From NCBI GenBank assembly GCA_965216605.1, contig CBDCGG010000002.1:496001-560000 (forward strand): a stretch of 64,000 bases of DNA, given 5' to 3'. The notes below the pieces were generated by a model. That model was given only the letters and a program-made list of their open reading frames with translations, did no database searches and was not told where the DNA came from. The translations under genes and the position numbers were made by a program. Origin of the DNA: JABAAW01 sp965216605. Lineage in GTDB: Bacteria > Pseudomonadota > Alphaproteobacteria > JABAAW01. Below, piece after piece: positions 1 to 6,791 of the stretch (its first letter is position 1; each line of letters begins with the position of its first letter).

Positions 1-149
1 AGTCGCCATAGGATGGCGGCGACATAAGCTTCTTCGGGGATGTTTTTGTGTTCGTGCGAGTTGAAGTCGCAATAGGGGCATTTGCGTTCGCAGTAGGGGA
101 AATGGATATAGAGCGAAAGGTCGCGCGCGGGGGTGGGGGGAGCGGACAT
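1..149 (-). CDS. hemW: HemW-like radical SAM protein, N-terminal part (cut by window edge)
   Basis: Only the first 49 codons are inside the window. They read MSAPPTPARDLSLYIHFPYC and continue with a CxxxCxxC cluster at C20, C24 and C27, the 4Fe-4S/SAM site of the HemN/HemW family. HemW is a heme chaperone-like radical SAM protein, often misannotated as coproporphyrinogen oxidase. The order rph-rdgB-hemW on one strand is common in alphaproteobacteria. An in-frame ATG at 161 would add four residues; the ATG at 149 is preferred because the family motif LYIHFPYC then falls near residue 13. Confidence 0.85.
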   Translation of the reverse strand, partial: MSAPPTPARDLSLYIHFPYCERKCPYCDFNSHEHKNIPEEAYVAAILWR

Positions 150-205
150 AGTTTTTCTCATCTTGTCATAGACAACCCGTCCCTCCATGCCAAAACTCGC
201 AAACC

Positions 206-910
206 CTAAGCAAAACAAGCCTTGCACAGCCGCCGAAAAGCCTCAGCACGATGACTAATACGCTGCTTCTCCTCCCCCGCCATCTCCCCAAAAGTTCGCT
301 CCCCCAAAGTGCAAGCATCCCCCCCAACAAAAGGTACGAAAATAGGGTCATAACCAAATCCACCCCTACCCCGCGGCGGAAAAACAACCCTCCCCCGCAC
401 CTCCCCCTCAACAACCCGCGCCTCCCCATCACTGCGCACAAGCGCAAGCGCACAAACAAAACGCGCAGACGAAGAACCGCAATCCCGCGCCCGCATCTCC
501 CTCTGAACACGCGCAATAGCACGCGCAAAATCTCGCGTGCCATCCCCCCCATCCTCCCCATCCTCCCCTTGCGCACCCTCTTTCCCCTCCGCCCATCGAG
601 CAGAAAGCAACCCCGGCTGCCCGTCCAAAACCTCCACCTCAAAGCCCGAATCATCCCCAAGAGTGGCAAATCCCCCCGCCCCTCGACCCGCCCCTCCACC
701 GTGCTCAAAGGCAGCGCGCGCCTTAATCAGCGCGTTGTCGGCGTAGGTAGCACCCGTCTCCTTCACCTTCAGCGCATCGAACCCCTCGAAAGGACGGACT
801 TCCGAAACATAAGGTCGCAACAAATCTGCGATCTCTTTGAGCTTGCCCGCGTTGCCCGTTGCGATCGTCAGCGTCTCGCTACCCCCCTTCTCGTAGAACC
901 ATCCCTGCAT
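206..910 (-). CDS. rdgB: dITP/XTP pyrophosphatase (RdgB/HAM1 family)
   Basis: The product is 234 aa. It hydrolyses non-canonical purine NTPs (dITP, XTP) to monophosphates, keeping them out of DNA. Family motifs are present: TIATGNAGKLKEI near residue 15, the acidic LGDDSGFEV segment near residue 85, GFGYDPIF in the C-terminal third, and the terminal SHRAEAFRRL. A Gly/Glu/Asp-rich insertion (GEDGEDGGDG) near residue 115 is unusual but lies in a variable loop. The gene follows rph by 27 bp on the same strand. An AGGAGG sits about 10 bases upstream of the chosen ATG. A start about ten codons further in would fit the usual family N-terminus equally well. Confidence 0.93.
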   Translation of the reverse strand: MQGWFYEKGGSETLTIATGNAGKLKEIADLLRPYVSEVRPFEGFDALKVKETGATYADNALIKARAAFEHGGGAGRGAGGFATLGDDSGFEVEVLDGQPGLLSARWAEGKEGAQGEDGEDGGDGTRDFARAIARVQREMRARDCGSSSARFVCALALVRSDGEARVVEGEVRGRVVFPPRGRGGFGYDPIFVPFVGGDACTLGERTFGEMAGEEKQRISHRAEAFRRLCKACFA

Positions 911-937
911 ATAACGCGAGCCTCCTCGCGGAGCATC

Positions 938-1660
938 TCAATCTTGCGCGGCTTCGACCGCCTCGTGCTGCAAGCGCGTTATGCGCAAAGCCGCCTCGCG
1001 TGCCAAGTCGAGCATCTCGTCAAGGTTTTTGCGCGACACAGGATTACGCTCTGCCGACATTTGCACCTCCACCAGCTCGCCGTCCTCGGTGATGGCAAAG
1101 TTGGCATCGGCAAAGGCTTGCGAATCTTGACGATAGGTGGGATCGATCTGTAAGCCTCCGTCCTGCTGAAGCACGCAGGAGATGCCCGCCACCATCTTCG
1201 AGAGAGGATCGCGGTCGATCGCGCCCAAGGCTTGCAACCTCCGAAAGGCGATTCGCAAAGCGACGCACGCACCACTGAGCGCCGCGGTGCGCGTACTGCC
1301 ATCGGCATCCAATACATCGCAATCGATCCTGATCTGCTGATTGGCAAAAAGGCTGCGATCGACAACGCAACGCAAGGAGCGTCCGATCAAACGTTGGATC
1401 TCCATCGTGCGTCCCGACTCCAGCGTTTTAGCACGCGCGCTACGCTTGTGCGTCGCACGAGGCAGCATAGAGTATTCCGCTGTCACCCACCCCTCGCCGA
1501 GATCGCGCAAAAACTTTGGCACCGAATCCTCGACACTAGCAGTGCACAAGACGCGCGTTCTGCCGAACGATGCCAAACACGAGCCCTCGGCATGAAGTGC
1601 TACATCCGGCGCAAAGGAGACGGCACGCATCTCCCCCGCTTCTCTCGACTTTGAACTCAT
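938..1660 (-). CDS. rph: Ribonuclease PH
   Basis: The product is 240 aa, the usual family size. It is a phosphate-dependent 3'-5' exonuclease that trims tRNA 3' ends. Recognisable segments include FGRTRVLCTASVEDSVP, GWVTAEYSMLPRATH, the RSLRCVVD block and DCDVLDADGSTRTAALSGA with its acidic residues. The start at 1660 follows GAGGAGGGTGTTTT, a strong ribosome-binding site. Its ATG overlaps the TGA of the upstream esterase gene (ATGA), which suggests translational coupling. A longer in-frame reading to 1771 exists but adds non-family sequence inside the esterase gene. Confidence 0.96.
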   Translation of the reverse strand: MSSKSREAGEMRAVSFAPDVALHAEGSCLASFGRTRVLCTASVEDSVPKFLRDLGEGWVTAEYSMLPRATHKRSARAKTLESGRTMEIQRLIGRSLRCVVDRSLFANQQIRIDCDVLDADGSTRTAALSGACVALRIAFRRLQALGAIDRDPLSKMVAGISCVLQQDGGLQIDPTYRQDSQAFADANFAITEDGELVEVQMSAERNPVSRKNLDEMLDLAREAALRITRLQHEAVEAAQD

Positions 1661-2412
1661 AAAACACCCTCCTCGCTCAGCTGTTGTTGCCGATGGCGCG
1701 CGAGAAAGTCGCACGCAGATTGCAACGCCACCGCGTCGATGGAGTGTCCCAACCCCGCACGCGCGAGCCATTCGATATTGTAGCCCTGCTCGCGTAGCAT
1801 GGAAGCCGTATTCGATCCCTGTTCAAACGGCACGACCGCGTCTTCATCGCCGTGAATCATCAGCAGAGGTGTCGTTTTGTCGGACGCGCTCGCTTGCAAA
1901 TCGTGCGGCTCGACAAATCTTGTCGCAATGCCGACGGCAGCAAGCCACGCACGATCAGCATGGCAAGCGGCTTGCAAGGCAACCATGCCACCCTGACTGA
2001 AGCCGAACAGAGCGATACGATGGCAAGGCACTTTGTAGTGCGTAGCGATTGCATCCAAAGCCTCGGCGACAGAGCTCTCGACCGCCCTCAGCCCTGAGAC
2101 GATCTCTTCGTAAGAAAGCAGAGACAAGGGAAACCACGCGCGTCCCAATCCATGTTTCATGGCAATCCCGCCGATGTCGCAAGTGTCGGGTGCCTGCAGA
2201 AAGACTTGCGCCGTATCAGGCAAAACGGCGGCAAACGAGGGAGCAAGCGACAGCAAATCTTCTGCCGTTGCTCCGTAGCCGTGAAAAACGACGAGAACAG
2301 AACGCGGCGGCGAGTCGCTTGCGTCAAGGGTGAGAGCATCGAGGACGGCGAATCGTTTTTTCTCCAATTTTTGCGCGACCTTGAGAAGGCTTTGATCAAT
2401 ATAAGAGAGCAT
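1657..2412 (-). CDS. Alpha/beta hydrolase, phospholipase/carboxylesterase family
   Basis: The product is 251 aa. It has the serine-hydrolase nucleophile elbow GFSQGG (Ser139), a HGDEDAVVP segment supplying the acid (Asp191), and LGHSID supplying the base (His223). The oxyanion-side motif VVFHGYGATAEDL is near residue 41. This matches the cytosolic carboxylesterase/acyl-protein thioesterase-like family (PF02230 type). The true substrate cannot be read from sequence. It is the first gene of a probable esterase-rph-rdgB-hemW transcript and overlaps rph by 4 bp. There is no signal peptide, so a cytoplasmic enzyme is expected. Confidence 0.88.
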   Translation of the reverse strand: MLSYIDQSLLKVAQKLEKKRFAVLDALTLDASDSPPRSVLVVFHGYGATAEDLLSLAPSFAAVLPDTAQVFLQAPDTCDIGGIAMKHGLGRAWFPLSLLSYEEIVSGLRAVESSVAEALDAIATHYKVPCHRIALFGFSQGGMVALQAACHADRAWLAAVGIATRFVEPHDLQASASDKTTPLLMIHGDEDAVVPFEQGSNTASMLREQGYNIEWLARAGLGHSIDAVALQSACDFLARHRQQQLSEEGVL

Positions 2413-2422
2413 AGTTCAGCGT

Positions 2423-2659
2423 TCAGGAACTCTTTTTGTTTTCCTTGCCGAAACGCTGCGAGCAGTAAGGGCAGACAACAAAGCCCTCGTCGTTCAACGA
2501 GAGGTAGACAGCAGGATGTCCGCTACCCTGCACGCCACCGTTGCACCGCACGCGCCTCGCTTGTGCTTTGGCGGCGGGTAAAGCGGCGGGTAAAGATTCG
2601 GGCAAAGATTCATTTTTGGCTGGATGCTTGTTTTCTTCTTTTGGCGTATCGTTGTGCAT
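2423..2659 (-). CDS. zf-CHCC domain protein (NDUFS6-like)
   Basis: A small 78-aa protein. Its C-terminal half holds RVRCNGG, GHPAVYLSL and VVCPYCSQRF, giving the Cys-His-Cys-Cys zinc-binding pattern of the zf-CHCC family (PF10276). This family is related to mitochondrial complex I subunit NDUFS6 and is typical of alphaproteobacteria. The N-terminal 40 residues are charged low-complexity sequence with a LPESLPAALPAA repeat. The ATG at 2659 follows GGAG with an 8-base gap; an upstream in-frame ATG at 2722 lacks such a site. It lies just upstream of the esterase gene on the same strand. A role in complex I assembly is inferred from the family only. Confidence 0.85.
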   Translation of the reverse strand: MHNDTPKEENKHPAKNESLPESLPAALPAAKAQARRVRCNGGVQGSGHPAVYLSLNDEGFVVCPYCSQRFGKENKKSS

Positions 2660-2772
2660 TCTTTTGCTCCGTTGCTCTTGATGCTTGCGGTCTTGATTTT
2701 TGCGGTCTTGGATTCCTATCACTGACCTGTATGCATTATACTTGGCGGAGCAAACAAAAACAGAGAGATTCT

Positions 2773-3753
2773 ATGCCTTCCCCTATCCCTTCGGTCAGTT
2801 CGGCGATTTCGATCGAGCGCACGACTAAGCGTTACGGTGCCGATCTTTTGGCGTTGGACGATGTTTCGTTGCGGGTCGAGCCCGGTGCCTTCATCGGGCT
2901 TTTGGGACCGAACGGCGCGGGCAAGTCGACGCTGATCAATGTTTTGGGGGGGTTGGTGCTGAAGGATAGCGGACACATTTCGCTGTGGGAGCGCGATTTA
3001 GATAAAGACCCTCGCAACGCACGCGCTGCCATCGGCATCGTGCCGCAAGAAGTGTATATGGATCCCTTCTTCACCCCCTACGATATGCTGGAGCTGTGCG
3101 CCGGACTCTACGGCTTGAAACGCGCCGATCGATGGAACGACACGCTGTTGGAGCGACTGGGATTAGGCGAGAAGAAGCATGTCTATTCGCGTTCTCTGTC
3201 TGGCGGTATGAAGCGAAGGATGATGGTCGCAAAAGCCTTGGTGCATCGCCCTCCGATCTTGGTGTTGGACGAACCCACGGCAGGCGTTGATATTCTGTTT
3301 CGCAAAAGCCTGTGGGCTTTCGTGCAAGAGATGCACGCGCAAGGCACGACGATCTTGCTGACGACGCACTACTTGGAGGAAGCCGAAGCCTTGTGCGAGA
3401 AAATTGCCATCATCGATCAAGGCAAGATCGTCGCTTACGACAAGACAAAGACGCTGATCGCGCGCTTGGCGACTAAATCGTTGCACATCACCTTTAGTGG
3501 TAGGGCGCGTCCGAAGCTACGAGAAACTCTACAAAAAACTCTACAAAAAACTCTGGACTTGCCTAAAGACGCGCGCATCGTCGCCTGCTCCGCGCATAGC
3601 GTCGAGATCGTCTATAACCCGCAGAAGGTTGCCGTCGCAGAGTTGCTGGAGGCTGTTAGCGACAAGGGAGTTGTCATTCAGGACTTGAATACAAAAGAGC
3701 CTTCGTTGGAAGAGGTATTTTTGCAAGCGACTCAAAAGGGGTTTTCTCCTTGA
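2773..3753 (+). CDS. ABC transporter ATP-binding protein (ABC-2 type)
   Basis: The product is 326 aa. It has Walker A GPNGAGKST near residue 47, signature SLSGGMKRR, Walker B ILVLDEPTAGVD and the H-loop TTHYLEEAE. The roughly 70-residue C-terminal extension is typical of drug/polysaccharide exporters of the CcmA/NodI/YadG class. No permease gene lies next to it: the following gene is a DUF502 membrane protein whose TTG start overlaps this stop codon (TTGA). The substrate is unknown. The ATG at 2773 matches the usual family N-terminus. The in-frame extension back to 2152 runs through the opposite-strand esterase and is not coding. A TATACT at 2737-2742 could be the -10 box. Confidence 0.9.
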   Translation: MPSPIPSVSSAISIERTTKRYGADLLALDDVSLRVEPGAFIGLLGPNGAGKSTLINVLGGLVLKDSGHISLWERDLDKDPRNARAAIGIVPQEVYMDPFFTPYDMLELCAGLYGLKRADRWNDTLLERLGLGEKKHVYSRSLSGGMKRRMMVAKALVHRPPILVLDEPTAGVDILFRKSLWAFVQEMHAQGTTILLTTHYLEEAEALCEKIAIIDQGKIVAYDKTKTLIARLATKSLHITFSGRARPKLRETLQKTLQKTLDLPKDARIVACSAHSVEIVYNPQKVAVAELLEAVSDKGVVIQDLNTKEPSLEEVFLQATQKGFSP

Positions 3754-4466
3754 AAAAGTCGCCGAAAAAATTGCCGAAAAAATCACGTCGTTTCTCCTTC
3801 GGCATCGGGGGTTACATGCGGCGTAACTTTTTTGCGGGGCTTATTGTCTTGATGCCTTTCGTCTTCACTTTTGTGATTGTGCGATGGTTTGTTTTCTTCA
3901 TCGATTCGCGCATTGCGCCTTTGATTCCTCGGCAGCTTTCGGCGTGGACGATCGAGCATATCGGCGTTGATCCTGTGCGAGATGTTCCTGGCGCGGGGAT
4001 TGTCATCTTTTTTATGGCGACGATGATTATCGGTATTTTCGCGCGCGGGCTTATCGGCGCGTGGATATTGGGACGGATCGAGCGCATTTTGCATCGCATG
4101 CCGTTATTGCCGAAGATTTATTCGACGACGAAGCAAATTTTCGCGACATTATTTCGTCCGGACAAGAAGATCGCGTTTCGCAAGGCTGTATTGGTGCAGT
4201 ATCCTCGCAAGGGATGTTGGACGATTGCTTTTCTGACTGCCGAGAGCATTCCTGAGATTTCTAGGAAGGTTGGTCATCCTGCGATGCGGGTTGTTTTTGT
4301 GCCGACGACGCCGAATCCTACATCGGGATTTATTGTTTTCTTTCCTAAGGAGGAGACGATTGATTTGGATATGAAGGTAGAGGATGCAGTGAAGATGGTC
4401 TTTTCGTTTGGGATCGTGCAACCGCCTGCGCTTGGGAAATTGAAGAAGATCGGCAAGAAGAAGTGA
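3750..4466 (+). CDS. DUF502 family membrane protein
   Basis: The product is 238 aa. Two membrane segments are near residues 28-50 and 85-108, followed by a soluble part with the DUF502 hallmarks RMPLLPKIYSTTKQI and VFVPTTPNPTSGFIVF. DUF502 proteins are widespread inner-membrane proteins without a firm bacterial role. The start is taken as the TTG overlapping the ABC ATPase stop; an ATG at 3816 (MRRNFFAGLIVLMP) is also possible and would keep both membrane segments. Co-transcription with an orphan ATPase hints at a shared envelope function, but that is inference. The C-terminus is lysine-rich. Confidence 0.88.
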   Translation: MKKSPKKLPKKSRRFSFGIGGYMRRNFFAGLIVLMPFVFTFVIVRWFVFFIDSRIAPLIPRQLSAWTIEHIGVDPVRDVPGAGIVIFFMATMIIGIFARGLIGAWILGRIERILHRMPLLPKIYSTTKQIFATLFRPDKKIAFRKAVLVQYPRKGCWTIAFLTAESIPEISRKVGHPAMRVVFVPTTPNPTSGFIVFFPKEETIDLDMKVEDAVKMVFSFGIVQPPALGKLKKIGKKK

Positions 4467-4519
4467 TGGGACGGCGATTCTGTTTTGTATCTAGCTTCTG
4501 GACAAAATTAAATACGCTC

Positions 4520-4620
4520 TACCGCGTTACGAGTCAGCTTGCGCGTTTCTGCGAGGGGAATTTATCCCCCCACGCGCTTTTGAATAAGAGGCTACGCACG
4601 CGATGTTTTGCGCCCGTCAA
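4520..4620 (+). repeat. Dispersed intergenic repeat, copy 1
   Basis: This sits between the convergent DUF502 and dnaQ genes. It contains the palindrome GGGGAATTTATCCCC (4555-4569), the shared core GCGCTTTTGAATAAGAGGCT (from 4574) and GCTACGCACGCGATGTTTTG. The same modules recur near 26.3 kb, 31.8 kb and 35.8 kb (the last inverted). No open reading frame of substance lies in it. It may also act as a bidirectional transcription end. Confidence 0.7.
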
Positions 4621-4641
4621 TGCAAAAAGCCCGTCATCCCC

Positions 4642-5388
4642 TCACTTGTTCTTGCCAATCTTCTCCATCAACGCCAAGTGCGCCTCCCGCTCCTCTCCGC
4701 TCGCAAGTAAAACACGGAAAGAACCCCGCTCGCCATCTCCCCCCTCCCGTTTCTCCTCATTCTCCTCGCTCTTCTCCTCCCGTTTACCAAGACGCTCCTC
4801 CGCAACAGCAGCAACAACAGACGCAACAGGCGCAACAACAGCCTGTGGCGATTCGGGTTCGGCAAGACCCATCCCCTGCTGCCTCCCCCCGCACAACTCC
4901 AAATAAACCCTCGCTAACAAATGCGCATCGATCAATGCTCCATGACGCTGGCGAGCAGAAAGATCAATCCCATAACGACGACACAACGCATCCAAACCCA
5001 CTCGCTCACCACGAAAACGATCCTGAGCCAATAAAAGCGTGTCGCAAACATCGTTGGCAAGAGGAGGCTTCCCGCAATGCTCCAACTCCGTGTTTAGAAA
5101 CGCCATGTCAAACGGAGCGTTGTGAATCACCAATTTCGCATCGCCAAAAAACGCCAAAAGCTCCTCAGCAATATCAGCAAAACGAGGCATCTTCTTGACA
5201 AACTTCTCGTCGATGCCATGGATCTCGCGGGCACTCTCAGGAATGTCGCGTTCAGGGTTGAGATAACGATGGAACTCTTTTCCCGTAGGCACAGTCCGCA
5301 ACAACTCCACACAGCCGATCTCGACGATCTTATGCCCCCGCGACGCATCCAAACCCGTTGTTTCCGTATCGACAACAATCTCACGCAT
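4642..5388 (-). CDS. dnaQ: DNA polymerase III epsilon subunit (proofreading 3'-5' exonuclease)
   Basis: The product is 248 aa, with the DEDDh exonuclease motifs in order: IVVDTETTGLD (Exo I, near residue 5), VIHNAPFDMAFL (Exo II, near 90) and RRHGALIDAHLLA (Exo III, near 150). The C-terminal tail has a Glu/Lys-rich low-complexity stretch and ends in the region that normally contacts the alpha subunit. The ATG at 5388 overlaps the MATE gene stop (TGATG). A GTG one codon upstream is an alternative. A GGAGGGGG lies about 14 bases ahead of the ATG. The gene is last in a uvrD-MATE-dnaQ run. Confidence 0.95.
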   Translation of the reverse strand: MREIVVDTETTGLDASRGHKIVEIGCVELLRTVPTGKEFHRYLNPERDIPESAREIHGIDEKFVKKMPRFADIAEELLAFFGDAKLVIHNAPFDMAFLNTELEHCGKPPLANDVCDTLLLAQDRFRGERVGLDALCRRYGIDLSARQRHGALIDAHLLARVYLELCGGRQQGMGLAEPESPQAVVAPVASVVAAVAEERLGKREEKSEENEEKREGGDGERGSFRVLLASGEEREAHLALMEKIGKNK

Positions 5389-6791
5389 CACAAAACTCTA
5401 CCCCCTCCGCTTGCCCCCTCCTTGCGCCACTTTCTCCACGAAACATAAAGCGTCAGCGCGCGGAAAATAAAAAATAGGTAGAGCGCAATCCACAATCCCA
5501 CATTGCCAAAAAGTGCCGTGAGCGGCAAGGCGCAAAGCACAAATCCCACAGCAGCCAATGCCATGCCAATCATCAGCGCGCGCGTGAGCGTGAGCCCCAG
5601 AAAGATTCCGTCCCACGCGTAAGACCACACAGCGACGATAGGAACAAAGACAGCAAACCAACGATAGGCAGGTGCGGCGGAGCGAACCGCTTCCAGATCG
5701 GTAAACCCCGCGACGATCGGATTGAAGGCGATGGCATAAACGCTGGCGAAAAGAAGAGCAAAAAGACACGACCACACGAAGACAACCCGCACCGCCGATT
5801 CGACGGCTTTCACAGCCTTCGTCCTGCTGGCGTGTCTTGCTACCTGCTCCCCTACCATTGCCTCTCCTGCGAGCGCGAATCCGTCGAGCGCGAAAGCGGC
5901 GATCTCGATCAACTGCCGCAAGATGGTGTTGACGGCAAGCGCGATGGTGCCGACCGAAGCCGACAGTAGCCAAAAGAGCTGAAAGGCGAGCAACAAGCAC
6001 AGCGTGCGAAAGAAGATATGGGTGTTGATGGCGAAAAAGCGTCGAACCTCGCGCAAATCGAAAATATCTGCGCGTACGATCTTGCGCATCAGTTTCATGT
6101 GGGGCGAGCGCGCTAGAATCCGCACGACGCAAACAAGCGAGAGGGCTGCGCCAAGTATCTCGGCTATCACCGTAGCCCATGCGATTCCCTCGACTCCCCA
6201 TCCGAATCCGAAGGCGAGCAGAGGACTCAAGACGATGTTGGCTGCGATCACGCTAGTTTGAATCATCATCATCAAAGCGCTGCGATTGATGCCTAAGAAC
6301 CAGCCGTAAAAAGCGTACGAGGCGAGCGCGAAGGGCGCGCCGATAAAACGGACGCTCAAATACTGCGCGAAGGGCTGCGTGAGGCTTTTGTCCTGAACAT
6401 AAAGCTCGACTGCCAAAAAAGTGATAAGGGGAGAGAGCAATAACAGCAACAATCCTAATGTTGCTCCGAATCCCGCACCGCGCAAGAGCGAGAGTCTCAC
6501 GCCGCGTGCATCACCCGCGCCGATCGCTTGGGCGGTAACGCCTGTCGTTCCCATACGCAAGAATCCAAAGAGCCAAAAGACAAAATGGGCAAAGATGCTT
6601 CCCAAGCCTACGGCAGCGAGGAAAACAACCCCCGGCATGCGTCCTGCGACGGCAGTGTCTACGACCCCAAGCAGCGCGATCGTGACATGCCCTGCGATGA
6701 TCGGGGCGGCACGACGCAAGCAGTCCTGCATCGAGGGCGTGCGAAAGAAGGCGGCAGCCCTCTTCGTGCGGTCAATCGAGCGCGACAACAT
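5388..6791 (-). CDS. MATE/DinF family efflux transporter
   Basis: The product is about 467 aa with 12 hydrophobic segments. Features of DinF-type MATE proteins include HVTIALLGVVDTAVAGRMPG at the N-terminus and ATVIAEILGAALSL after the sixth segment. These antiporters export organic cations or drugs using Na+ or H+. The start is uncertain: ATG 6791 lies inside the 3' end of uvrD, ATG 6731 would give 447 aa, and neither has a clear ribosome-binding site. It is probably translated by coupling to uvrD. The end overlaps dnaQ. The substrate is unknown. Confidence 0.88.
   Translation of the reverse strand: MLSRSIDRTKRAAAFFRTPSMQDCLRRAAPIIAGHVTIALLGVVDTAVAGRMPGVVFLAAVGLGSIFAHFVFWLFGFLRMGTTGVTAQAIGAGDARGVRLSLLRGAGFGATLGLLLLLLSPLITFLAVELYVQDKSLTQPFAQYLSVRFIGAPFALASYAFYGWFLGINRSALMMMIQTSVIAANIVLSPLLAFGFGWGVEGIAWATVIAEILGAALSLVCVVRILARSPHMKLMRKIVRADIFDLREVRRFFAINTHIFFRTLCLLLAFQLFWLLSASVGTIALAVNTILRQLIEIAAFALDGFALAGEAMVGEQVARHASRTKAVKAVESAVRVVFVWSCLFALLFASVYAIAFNPIVAGFTDLEAVRSAAPAYRWFAVFVPIVAVWSYAWDGIFLGLTLTRALMIGMALAAVGFVLCALPLTALFGNVGLWIALYLFFIFRALTLYVSWRKWRKEGASGGGRVL

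Noticed and set aside
251..1153. Long plus-strand open frame across rdgB and rph
   Set aside because: It lies antisense to two well-conserved genes and encodes Arg/Pro/Ser-rich sequence with no domain; a shadow of GC-rich coding DNA.
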